Assembly: GCA_035507915.1 (NCBI GenBank)
Contig: DATJNS010000073.1
Span: forward strand, 1-29,792
Source: JACQAI01 sp035507915
GTDB taxonomy: Bacteria; Pseudomonadota; Alphaproteobacteria; Elsterales; Elsteraceae
Direction: 5' to 3'
DNA length: 29,792 bases
Below the pieces are notes generated by a model. It had not been told where the DNA came from and did no database searches. It saw only the letters and a list, made by a program, of their open reading frames with translations. Within the stretch, counting starts at the first letter, position 1. Each line of letters starts with the position of its first letter. The translations under genes and the position numbers were made by a program. This document shows positions 1-10,159 of this stretch, in pieces.

Positions 1-1056
1 ATAGAACAGGAACGCGAATAGTGAGATCGCCAAGCCGCGCGCCTGCGGCGCCATCTGGGTCGCGATCGTCTGCAAGGTCGCGTGGTGCATGTAAAAGCCG
101 ACGCCAGCCGCCATCACGGCCGCCGGCAGCCACCACCAGCCACCCGCGCCGGCGATGGCGAGAAACCCCGCGGTCCACAACGTGCCGCCCACGCGCACCA
201 TGCCACGTTCGCCGAGCCGGCCGATGAACCATTTCACCGTCACGGCGTAGATCATCCCGCCGATGCCGAACCAGCCGAGCACCAGCCCGACGCCGGTGTA
301 GCTGAGCGTGAACTCGTGCCGTGCAAAGGCGCCGAGATACGTCAAGCCGCCGAAGAACAAGAAACCCTCGGCGGTGACGATGGCGATCACGCGGCGCACC
401 GTAGCGAGCCGCAGCAGCGCGAGGTACCGCCCCGGCAGGGCGCGCAGGCTGGCAGCCGGCGCCCGCCGATCAACGACGCGCCCGGAGACGAGCTCGAGCC
501 AAAGCAGTCCGTCGATCACCAGGTAGAGCACGCCGAGCAGCAAAAAGATGCCGCGCCAGCCGACATGGTCTGCGAAGATGCCGCCGACCGCTTGACCGAA
601 CAGGACACCGAGGATCTGCCCGGACAGAAAGCGTCCGAGCACCGCCTGGCGCTGCTCATAGGGCACGACGTCGGCGATGTGCGCGATCGCGAGCGGAATC
701 ACGACCGCAGCGGTGCCGCCGCTGATGAAGCGCAGCAGGCCGAGCACCGTCAGATCGCCGGCCAGCGAGGCGGCCGCGGTGCTGAAAGCCGAGCACAAGG
801 TCACGGCCGCGATCACGGTGAACTTGCCGAAGCGATCGCCGATGGCACCGTAGACGATCTGAAACAGCCCGTAGGCCAACGCCGCGCTGGTCGCCACCAC
901 GGAGGCCACGGCCGGCGTGACGTCGAACTCGTGCGCGATCTGCGGCAGCAGCGGATCGGCGACCCGCACCGTCGCCGTCGACACGAATGCCGCCATGCTG
1001 AGCAGCGTGATTGCGCGGCCCGGGCGCGCCGCGCCGGTCGACAGCGACTCGGCCAT
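1..1056 (-). CDS. MFS transporter, C-terminus cut by window edge
   Basis: Partial major facilitator superfamily efflux or uptake permease; 352 codons are present with no stop before base 1. The protein is strongly hydrophobic with about ten predicted membrane helices. Between helices 2 and 3 it carries the MFS motif A form GAIGDRFGKFTVI (about residues 71-83), and a charged central loop near residues 190-210 separates the two six-helix halves. The start is ATG at 1056: an in-frame TGA (the stop of the thioesterase) lies only one codon upstream, so the start cannot be further upstream. Tight spacing to the thioesterase and thiD suggests co-transcription. The substrate cannot be told from sequence; drug/metabolite efflux (Bcr/CflA- or AraJ-like) is a family-level guess. 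Confidence 0.85.
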   Translation of the reverse strand, partial: MAESLSTGAARPGRAITLLSMAAFVSTATVRVADPLLPQIAHEFDVTPAVASVVATSAALAYGLFQIVYGAIGDRFGKFTVIAAVTLCSAFSTAAASLAGDLTVLGLLRFISGGTAAVVIPLAIAHIADVVPYEQRQAVLGRFLSGQILGVLFGQAVGGIFADHVGWRGIFLLLGVLYLVIDGLLWLELVSGRVVDRRAPAASLRALPGRYLALLRLATVRRVIAIVTAEGFLFFGGLTYLGAFARHEFTLSYTGVGLVLGWFGIGGMIYAVTVKWFIGRLGERGMVRVGGTLWTAGFLAIAGAGGWWWLPAAVMAAGVGFYMHHATLQTIATQMAPQARGLAISLFAFLFY

Positions 1057-1059
1057 CCT

Positions 1060-1497
1060 TCAGCCGGCGATCGACAGCGCGGTCAGCCGCGCGCGCAGCG
1101 GATCGGTGAGCGGCGTCGAGCGGCGGGTCGTCGCGTCGGTCAGCACGACGACGGTCTCAGCCGTCGCCGCGCAGGTTCCGCCGGCGAATACGCCCTGGGC
1201 GATCGTGATCGAGCTGCGGCCGAGCGACAGCACGGCGGATCCGATGTCGACGATGCCCGGCCAGCGCAGCTCGGCGAGAAAGTCGATGGCGAGCCGCGCA
1301 ATCACGAATTCGCAACCGGGCGGCGCGAGCGGCGTCGCCGGATCGTAGAGGAACGCGACGCGCCCACTCTCCAGGAAGGTCGCGAACAGCGCGTTGTTGA
1401 TGTGGCCCTGACGGTCAGTGTCGGCGTAGCGCAGCTTGTCCTGCGTCCACACCCGAAACGTCGTGCGGTCGGTCAACCGTGTCGGATCGAAGGTCAT
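1060..1497 (-). CDS. Acyl-CoA thioesterase, 4HBT hot-dog family
   Basis: A 145-residue single hot-dog domain protein, the usual length for the 4-hydroxybenzoyl-CoA thioesterase family, which hydrolyses acyl-CoA thioesters in the cytoplasm. The diagnostic segment YADTDRQGHINN (about residues 24-35) holds the catalytic Asp followed by the G-H-I-N-N stretch, as in FadM/FcbB-like enzymes. The start is ATG at 1497, with GAGG about 11 bases upstream. It lies 13 bases after the thiD stop and runs in the same frame into the MFS gene, which begins one codon past its stop, so the three are probably one transcript. It is distinct from YbgC, another hot-dog protein in this window (13501-13971). Natural substrate unknown. 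Confidence 0.8.
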   Translation of the reverse strand: MTFDPTRLTDRTTFRVWTQDKLRYADTDRQGHINNALFATFLESGRVAFLYDPATPLAPPGCEFVIARLAIDFLAELRWPGIVDIGSAVLSLGRSSITIAQGVFAGGTCAATAETVVVLTDATTRRSTPLTDPLRARLTALSIAG

Positions 1498-1510
1498 GCC
1501 CGATCGCGCC

Positions 1511-2323
1511 TCAGTCCGCGACGGTCACGGCGTGATTGAGCGGCCCATGACCCGCACCATAACCCGGCGCGGTCCGCATCGCCTCGTGCACGTAGCGCCG
1601 CGCGCGCTCGACCGCCGGGGCGAGCGCGAGGCCCTGCGCCAGCCCCGTCGCGATCGCCGATGCGAGCGTGCAACCGGTGCCGTGGGTGTGGCGCGTCGCG
1701 AGCCGCGGGCTGCTGAACTCGGTCACGCGTTCATCCGTCTCGGTGCGCTCGACCAAGAGGTCGATCAACGGATCCTCGTCGCCGTGCCCGCCCTTGAGCA
1801 GCACGGCGCGCGCGCCGGTTGCCAGGATCGCCGCCGCGGCACGGCGGCGGTCGTGAAGGTCGGCGATCGTCATGCCGGCGAGCAGCTCGGCCTCCGGCAG
1901 GTTGGGCGTCACCAGGCTCGCGCGCACGATCAGCAGCGCCTTGAGATCGGCCAGCGCGTCGGGCTCGAGCAGGCGCGCACCGCCCTTCGCCACCATCACG
2001 GGATCGACGACCAGCGGCACGCCGGGCGCCTCGGCAGCGATCACCGCGGCGACCGCGCGGATCAGCGGGGCGGAGTGCAGCATGCCGAGCTTGATGCAGT
2101 CGGCGCCGAGATCGCTCAGCACGCAGCGCATCTGCTCCTGGACGAAGGCCGGCGGCACGGCGTGGATGGCGAACACGCCGGTGGTGTTCTGCGCGGTCAG
2201 CGCGGTCACGGCCGTCATGGCGAAGCCGCCGAGCGCGGTCACCGCCTTGATGTCCGCCTGGATGCCGGCACCACCGCCGGAATCCGAGCCCGCGACGATC
2301 AGGACGCGCCCCCGCATCTGCAT
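1511..2323 (-). CDS. thiD: Hydroxymethylpyrimidine/phosphomethylpyrimidine kinase
   Basis: Bifunctional ribokinase-fold kinase of thiamine synthesis that phosphorylates HMP and then HMP-P to HMP-PP, the substrate of ThiE. The 270-residue length fits the family. Visible motifs are the N-terminal GSDSGGGAGIQADIKA (about residues 12-27) that binds the pyrimidine, KLGML (78-82), VDPVMVAKGG (106-115), LKGGH (176-180), and HGTGCT (214-219), which contains the anion-hole Gly-Cys and lies before the nucleotide site. I chose the ATG at 2323; another ATG two codons later (2317) is equally possible. It starts 15 bases after the glmM stop, so it belongs to the ftsH-folP-glmM unit. thiE is also in this window, on the other strand at 23940. 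Confidence 0.92.
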   Translation of the reverse strand: MQMRGRVLIVAGSDSGGGAGIQADIKAVTALGGFAMTAVTALTAQNTTGVFAIHAVPPAFVQEQMRCVLSDLGADCIKLGMLHSAPLIRAVAAVIAAEAPGVPLVVDPVMVAKGGARLLEPDALADLKALLIVRASLVTPNLPEAELLAGMTIADLHDRRRAAAAILATGARAVLLKGGHGDEDPLIDLLVERTETDERVTEFSSPRLATRHTHGTGCTLASAIATGLAQGLALAPAVERARRYVHEAMRTAPGYGAGHGPLNHAVTVAD

Positions 2324-2337
2324 CGGACGCCGCCGCG

Positions 2338-3690
<1,353 letters not shown>

Positions 3691-3718
3691 GGTGGGAACG
3701 TCCTCGAAATCGCCCGCC

Positions 3719-4768
3719 TTATACCAGACCGGGCAGCGGGCGCGACAGGTCGACGGGCGCGTGCGCGGCCACCGCCTGCCAGATCGTAAGCGCCTGGGCG
3801 GTCTCGCGGACGTCGTGAACGCGCACCAGCTGCGCGCCGCGCGCGACACCGTGGAGCGCCGCGGCGAGCGAGCCGCCGAGCCGTTCGGCCGCCGGCGCGC
3901 CGGCGGCCAGCCGGCCGATGAAGCTCTTGCGCGACGCCCCCACCACGAGCGGATGGCCAAGCCCGTGGAACAGGGTCAGGTGGCTCAAGATCGCCAGGTT
4001 GTGGTCGGCCGTCTTGGCGAAGCCGAGACCGGGATCGACGGCGATGCGGTCGGGCGCGATGCCCGCGTCGCGGCATGCCGCGACGCGCGCGGCCAGGTAA
4101 TCGAACACGTCGAGCAGGAGATCGTCGTAGCGTGCGTCCTGCTGCATGGTGCGCGGCGTGCCGCGCATGTGCATCAGGATCACGGGCACACCGGCACGGG
4201 CCGCGAGATCGAGGCTGCCCTCGCCTTCGAGCGCCGTGACGTCGTTGAGCACCCGCGCGCCGGCATCGAGCGCCGCCGCCATCACGCCGGCGCGCCGGCT
4301 GTCGATCGAGACCGGAACGCCCTGGGCGCTCAGCGCCTTGACGACCGGCACGACACGCCGGCGCTCCTCGATCTCGTCGGTCGCCTCGGCGCCCGGCCGC
4401 GTCGACTCGCCGCCGACATCGACGAGGTCGGCGCCGGCGGCGGCGAGCGCCAGGCCGTGCGCCGTGGCGGCACCCGGATCCAGATAGGCGCCGCCGTCGG
4501 AGAAGCTGTTGGGCGTCACGTTGACGACGCCCATGATGCGCGGACGCGCGAGCTCGAGGCCGGCCCATGGCGACCGCGGCGCGGTCAGCGACGCGCGCGC
4601 CGTCGCGTCGAGCGCGTCGAGTGACCGCAGGCGCGGACGCGCGCCGCGCGCATGGCTCGCGACCGCGGTGAAGGCGAGCGCGCCGCCGGCGAGCGGCAAC
4701 GCGAAGCCGGATGCGCAGGCGTCAGCCGCGCATCCGCCGGACAGGAGACCGAGCGGCTCGTGGTACAT
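3719..4768 (-). CDS. folP: Dihydropteroate synthase
   Basis: Condenses 6-hydroxymethyl-7,8-dihydropterin pyrophosphate with p-aminobenzoate in folate synthesis; it is the sulfonamide target. TIM-barrel signatures are IMGVVNVTPNSFSDGG (about residues 78-93), DVGGESTRPGA (117-127), a central DVTA loop, the RKSFIG loop and a C-terminal RVHDV. At 349 residues it is about 70 longer than E. coli FolP. The extra sequence is an N-terminal segment (1-75) before the barrel, rich in Ala, Gly and Arg with three Cys; such extensions are known in alphaproteobacterial FolP. The start is ATG at 4768, with GAGG upstream; a GTG two codons earlier is possible. It begins 44 bases after the ftsH stop. Confidence 0.95.
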   Translation of the reverse strand: MYHEPLGLLSGGCAADACASGFALPLAGGALAFTAVASHARGARPRLRSLDALDATARASLTAPRSPWAGLELARPRIMGVVNVTPNSFSDGGAYLDPGAATAHGLALAAAGADLVDVGGESTRPGAEATDEIEERRRVVPVVKALSAQGVPVSIDSRRAGVMAAALDAGARVLNDVTALEGEGSLDLAARAGVPVILMHMRGTPRTMQQDARYDDLLLDVFDYLAARVAACRDAGIAPDRIAVDPGLGFAKTADHNLAILSHLTLFHGLGHPLVVGASRKSFIGRLAAGAPAAERLGGSLAAALHGVARGAQLVRVHDVRETAQALTIWQAVAAHAPVDLSRPLPGLV

Positions 4769-4812
4769 CGTCACCGCAGCCTCACGGGCGTCCTTGCCCG
4801 CGAAGGTCGGCG

Positions 4813-6750
<1,938 letters not shown>

Positions 6751-6827
6751 GATGGCAGGCCTCTCTCCGAACCGCTCAAGCCCCTACCGCGATAACGCTC
6801 CAGGCCTGGGCTGCGGCCGTTTCGTCA

Positions 6828-8246
6828 TCAACGGCCGCCGTCGATCCACCCGGGCTCGGCCAAGGGACCCGCGCCGGCCAGTGCCGAAGCGGGCTCCGGA
6901 AGGATCAGGAGTCGAGCGATCGTATCGGTCCTGCGCCCCTCTCGACAATAGTTGAGGTGGGGAACCACTAAGACTCCGTCAAGATCGCGCACCGCCGGGA
7001 GGCCCGGCAGCCCGAGCGCCGGCACGCCGCCGCGGTCGAGCGCGGGTGCGGCGGCCTTGAGCGCGGCCAGCCCGGCGGCGCCCAGGCCGCCCACGCTGGC
7101 GCCGGGCGGCAGCGGGTCGGCGGCATAGACCACGAATCGCCCGTCCCAGGCGACCGCACGATCGGCGGCGAGCGCGACCGGCGGCGCCATCGCGGCGGCC
7201 TCGCGGGCGACCCAGATCGTGTCGCCGCGCGCCGCGACGCGGCAGCCGCCCAAGGTGCGGGCGACCGCACGGGGACCCGGCGCCGCGGTCGCGCCGGCGC
7301 CGAGCGCATCGAGCAGGCGCTCGAGACGTTCGAGCCGCGGCCGGTAGACCGCGCCGCCGACGCAGCCGAGCACGGCGGCGAGCGCGCGCAGCGCCAGCTC
7401 GCGTGGCGCGCCGACCAGCAGGCCGCGCGTAAGCTTACAAACGCCGCCGGGATGCGGCTGGGCGGCGCGCACCAAGAGCTCGGTGGTCGACTGGTCGAGC
7501 GCGGCACGGGCGCGGCGCATCGCCGACGCGGTACGCGCAAGGCGCTCGGCCGCGAGCCCGTCGGCGCCGAGCGCCGGCAGGGCCTCGCGCAGGCGCACGC
7601 GCGCGAATGCCGGGTTGCGGTTGCTCGGATCCGAAACGAACGCCTGGCCGAATGCGTGGCAGGTGGCGACCAGGCGCGCCTTGGGCACGTCGAGCAAGGG
7701 ACGCAGCACGCGGCACGACGGCGTGTAGCTGACCGGCGCCATGGCGCCGAGGCCGTCGACGCCGCTGCCCCGGCCGAGCCGCAGCAGAAAGGTTTCCGCC
7801 TGATCATCGAGATGGTGCGCCAGCAGCAAATGCAACACACCGGACGCGGCGCACCACGCCCCCAGCAGGTCGTGGCGGGCGGCGCGCGCGCGCGCCTGCA
7901 GGTTGCCGGCCGGCACCGCCGTACCGACGCGCGGCGCACCGCGCCATGCCAGCACGTGATGGTCGATCGCGCGCGCGCCGAGCCAGCGCCCGACTTGCGC
8001 CGCCTCGTCGGCGGATTCTGAACGCAGGCCGTGATCGACCGTCAACGCGATCACCCGGCCGTGGCGCCCGCGCGCCCAGCGGTCGGCCAGCAGCGCAAGC
8101 GCCAGGCTGTCGGGGCCGCCCGATACCGCGACGGCGATCGTCGGGGTCCGCTCGAACGGACCGACCGCCGCCATCAGGTGCGCGAAGCCGGCGGCGTCGA
8201 GCGGCGCCGCCGCCGGCTCAGCTGCAGCCGAGCCGCTGCCGCTCAT
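6828..8246 (-). CDS. tilS: tRNA(Ile)-lysidine synthetase
   Basis: Modifies the wobble cytidine of the CAU-anticodon tRNA-Ile to lysidine, changing amino-acid identity from Met to Ile; essential in most bacteria. The N-terminal PP-loop ATP pyrophosphatase motif SGGPDS is at about residues 42-47. It is followed by TVDHGLR and LAHHLDDQAETFLLRLGRGSG, the tRNA- and ATP-site segments typical of TilS. Length (472) is normal, with a divergent Ala-rich C-terminal half. The ATG at 8246 lies inside the 3' end of cpoB (29-base overlap), suggesting translational coupling. The cpoB-tilS-ftsH order is widely seen in Alphaproteobacteria. Confidence 0.94.
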   Translation of the reverse strand: MSGSGSAAAEPAAAPLDAAGFAHLMAAVGPFERTPTIAVAVSGGPDSLALALLADRWARGRHGRVIALTVDHGLRSESADEAAQVGRWLGARAIDHHVLAWRGAPRVGTAVPAGNLQARARAARHDLLGAWCAASGVLHLLLAHHLDDQAETFLLRLGRGSGVDGLGAMAPVSYTPSCRVLRPLLDVPKARLVATCHAFGQAFVSDPSNRNPAFARVRLREALPALGADGLAAERLARTASAMRRARAALDQSTTELLVRAAQPHPGGVCKLTRGLLVGAPRELALRALAAVLGCVGGAVYRPRLERLERLLDALGAGATAAPGPRAVARTLGGCRVAARGDTIWVAREAAAMAPPVALAADRAVAWDGRFVVYAADPLPPGASVGGLGAAGLAALKAAAPALDRGGVPALGLPGLPAVRDLDGVLVVPHLNYCREGRRTDTIARLLILPEPASALAGAGPLAEPGWIDGGR

Positions 8247-9345
8247 CGCTGACCCGGCGTCTCAACACACCGGGCGCGCCAGGGTATTCGCGATCGAAAC
8301 GCTGGTAAGCCGAGCACGCCTCCTGAACCTTGCCCAGGATCGTCAGGGTCAGGCCGAGCTTGAACAGATTGTCGGGAGCCTTCGGGCTCTGCGGATAGGT
8401 CTGGTAGCCCTTGAGGAACTGCGCGGCGGCCTCGGAGTAGTTATTGCGCACGTAATAGGTCTCGCCGAGCCAGTACTGGGCGTTGCCCGCCAGCGGATCG
8501 TGCGGGTAGGCCGTGATGAACTGGCGCAGCGCCTGTTCTGCTTCGGCATATTCGGCCCGCTTCAGCAGATCGAAGGCGTAGTCGTACTGGTCCTTGGCCG
8601 AACCGGACGGCATGTGGACGCTGGCCGCTGGCGCCGAGATGCCCGGGGTGAGCGCGGTCGGCGGGATCGCACCCGGCGCCGCGGCCGTCTGCGTCGGCGG
8701 AAGGGCTCCCGGGGTCACGCTCGGTAGGGACCGGTCCACGCTGGTCGGGATCGTGCCGAGGTTGCGCGGCGGCGCACCCATGACGACGGCCGGCTCGCCC
8801 GTCGTGCCCGCGTCGGCGCTGGCGCCCGTCACCGGTGCCGCGTCGCCGCCCGCCGGGGCCGCAGCGACAGCCGGCCCAGGGGCGGCGCCGGCCGGGACGG
8901 GTCCGGCGGCAGCGACCGGCGGCGCCGCGCCGGCGGCGGGGGCCTGGCCGGCCGCGACCTTCTCGAGCTGTTGGAGGCGGAAGTCGACGTCGGTTGCCAA
9001 TCGATCGAGCCGCTGGCGCAGCTGACCAACGTTGAAATTGATCTCCTCGATCTGGCCCGTGGTGGCGCGCAGGTCGCTTTCGATCTGCGACATCCGCACG
9101 GTCGCGGCGGCGGTCGCCTCGGTGTCCTGGGCCGACGCGGCGGGCGCTGGCGGTTTGCCGCCATATACCTGCTGCTGGAGGGTGCTGATGTCGCGCTCCA
9201 TGCGCTGCACGCGGTCGACCAGCGAACCGACGTCCTGCTGGGCGGCGGCCGGCTGGCTTGCCAGGCCGATCAGCATCGGCAAAGCCCACAGGAGCCCGCG
9301 AGACGGCACGCGACCCGGGTCCCTTGAGCAGCGACGCAGCGTCAT
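8218..9345 (-). CDS. cpoB: Cell division coordinator CpoB (YbgF)
   Basis: Periplasmic TPR protein of the Tol-Pal system that links outer-membrane constriction to peptidoglycan synthesis. A Sec signal peptide (hydrophobic LLWALPMLIGLA, then cleavage after a QPAAA-type site) precedes a coiled coil with heptads (VGSLVDRVQRMERDISTLQQQV) that mediates trimerisation. A long Ala/Pro/Gly-rich linker follows, then C-terminal TPR repeats starting near KDQYDYAFDLLKRAEYAEAE and continuing with AQYWLGETYYVRNNYSEAA and FKLGLTLTILGK. I give the ATG at 9345; GTG codons at 9348 and 9360 in the same frame are alternatives. A predicted promoter lies immediately upstream, separating this gene from pal. Confidence 0.92.
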   Translation of the reverse strand: MTLRRCSRDPGRVPSRGLLWALPMLIGLASQPAAAQQDVGSLVDRVQRMERDISTLQQQVYGGKPPAPAASAQDTEATAAATVRMSQIESDLRATTGQIEEINFNVGQLRQRLDRLATDVDFRLQQLEKVAAGQAPAAGAAPPVAAAGPVPAGAAPGPAVAAAPAGGDAAPVTGASADAGTTGEPAVVMGAPPRNLGTIPTSVDRSLPSVTPGALPPTQTAAAPGAIPPTALTPGISAPAASVHMPSGSAKDQYDYAFDLLKRAEYAEAEQALRQFITAYPHDPLAGNAQYWLGETYYVRNNYSEAAAQFLKGYQTYPQSPKAPDNLFKLGLTLTILGKVQEACSAYQRFDREYPGAPGVLRRRVSDERQRLGCS

Positions 9346-9391
9346 CACGGCAACCCGCACGGATCGTCTCGTCCCGTATTCGTTAACGCCG

Positions 9392-9426
9392 GGACGGACT
9401 TATAAGCCGACATAAGGGCAAAACAA
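9392..9426 (-). promoter_or_regulatory. Predicted sigma70-type promoter of cpoB-tilS-ftsH unit
   Basis: On the minus strand a -10 hexamer TATAAG (9404-9399) follows a TTGTTT -35 (9426-9421) with 16 bases between them; transcription should start near 9392, about 47 bases before the cpoB ATG. The -35 lies in the T-rich tail of the pal terminator. Only three of six -35 positions match the consensus, so this is an inference. Confidence 0.45.
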
Positions 9427-9469
9427 AGGCGCCGGTTCCACGAGCCACCCGGCCCAGGAACCGGCGCCC
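9419..9469 (-). terminator. Rho-independent terminator after pal
   Basis: A perfect 12-base inverted repeat (GGCGCCGGTTCC at 9428-9439 and its complement at 9457-9468), with a 17-base loop, is followed on the minus strand by the T-rich tract TTTGTTTT (9427-9420). It sits 30 bases past the pal stop and is the clearest intrinsic terminator in the window. It would end the tol-pal transcript before cpoB. Confidence 0.85.
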
Positions 9470-9498
9470 CTGTCAGGCGCCGAAGGTTCGGCGAAGCC

Positions 9499-9999
9499 TT
9501 ACTGCGGGACCGACACTCCGCGCCGGTTCTGCGCCCAGGCGGCCTCGTTCGAGCCGAGCACAGCCGGGCGCTCCTTGCCGTAGCTGATCGTGCTCAAGCG
9601 GCTCGCCGAGACGCCCTGCGCGACGAGGTAGTCCTTCACCGCGTTGGCCCGGCGCTCGCCGAGCGCCAAGTTGTACTCGCGGGTGCCGCGCTCGTCGCAG
9701 TGACCCTCGATGGTCAGGCGCTGGTTCGACCACTGCTTGAGCCAGGCGGCCTGGCGCTCGAGCGTGCGGCGCGAATCGGCGCTGAGATCGGACTTGTCGA
9801 ACGCGAAGAAGACGCGGTCACCGACGTTGGTGACGAAGTCTTCCTTGCTACCCGGAACCGGGCTGGTCGGATTCATCGGCGCCATTGGCGCGGTGCCGGT
9901 GCCGCTGCCCGACGCGTTGCCGGCGGTCTCTGGCGTGGACTCGCAAGCAGCCAGGACGAAGGCTGCAGCTGCGATCATGGAAACGAGTGTTATGCGCAT
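9499..9999 (-). CDS. pal: Peptidoglycan-associated lipoprotein Pal
   Basis: Outer-membrane lipoprotein that binds peptidoglycan and is pulled to the division site by the Tol motor. The start is ATG at 9999, with GAGGGG eight bases upstream; longer upstream starts lack a ribosome site and would ruin the signal peptide. The lipoprotein signal ends in LAAC, making Cys19 the lipidated residue. After a Gly/Pro/Thr linker, the OmpA-like domain contains IEGHCDERGTREYNLALGER, the diaminopimelate-binding stretch. The 166-residue length is normal. It is separated from tolB by 148 bases carrying its own promoter and a small hairpin, and is followed by a strong terminator. Confidence 0.96.
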   Translation of the reverse strand: MRITLVSMIAAAAFVLAACESTPETAGNASGSGTGTAPMAPMNPTSPVPGSKEDFVTNVGDRVFFAFDKSDLSADSRRTLERQAAWLKQWSNQRLTIEGHCDERGTREYNLALGERRANAVKDYLVAQGVSASRLSTISYGKERPAVLGSNEAAWAQNRRGVSVPQ

Positions 10000-10075
10000 T
10001 TTTTGACCCCTCAGCACAATGCTGTACTGACTTGTTGTGGACATGCCGATGAGTGGGCTGACTTGACCGCACGGG

Positions 10076-10093
10076 CGTTCGCACAAGCGAACG
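10076..10093 (-). repeat. Small hairpin in the pal leader
   Basis: Perfect 7-base inverted repeat (CGTTCGC and GCGAACG) with a four-base loop, inside the 5' leader predicted for pal mRNA, about 76 bases before the ATG. There is no U tract, so it is not a terminator. It could stabilise the mRNA or be a protein site. Function unknown. Confidence 0.5.
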
Positions 10094-10130
10094 ACAAATA
10101 CACCCGTGAACCCCTATCGAAACGTCGCGG

Positions 10131-10159
10131 AATATATCGAGCAAACCCTAGGGAATCAA
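10131..10159 (-). promoter_or_regulatory. Predicted internal promoter for pal
   Basis: On the minus strand TTGATT (10159-10154) and TATATT (10136-10131) are separated by exactly 17 bases, a good match to a vegetative sigma factor site. The tolB stop codon lies in the spacer. Transcription from here would give pal a leader of about 125 bases and a level independent of tolQRAB, which makes sense because Pal is far more abundant than the Tol motor proteins. Confidence 0.6.

Noticed and set aside
82..1539. Long plus-strand open frame of 485 codons
   Set aside because: Antisense to the MFS and thioesterase genes; its translation is Arg/Ala/His/Asp-rich low complexity, typical of shadow frames in GC-rich DNA.
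9499..9530. Possible frameshift at the pal C-terminus (NRRGVSVPQ instead of the longer NRRVE-type ending)
   Set aside because: The OmpA-like domain is complete to the NRR motif and the terminator follows at normal distance, so this is probably a natural short end.
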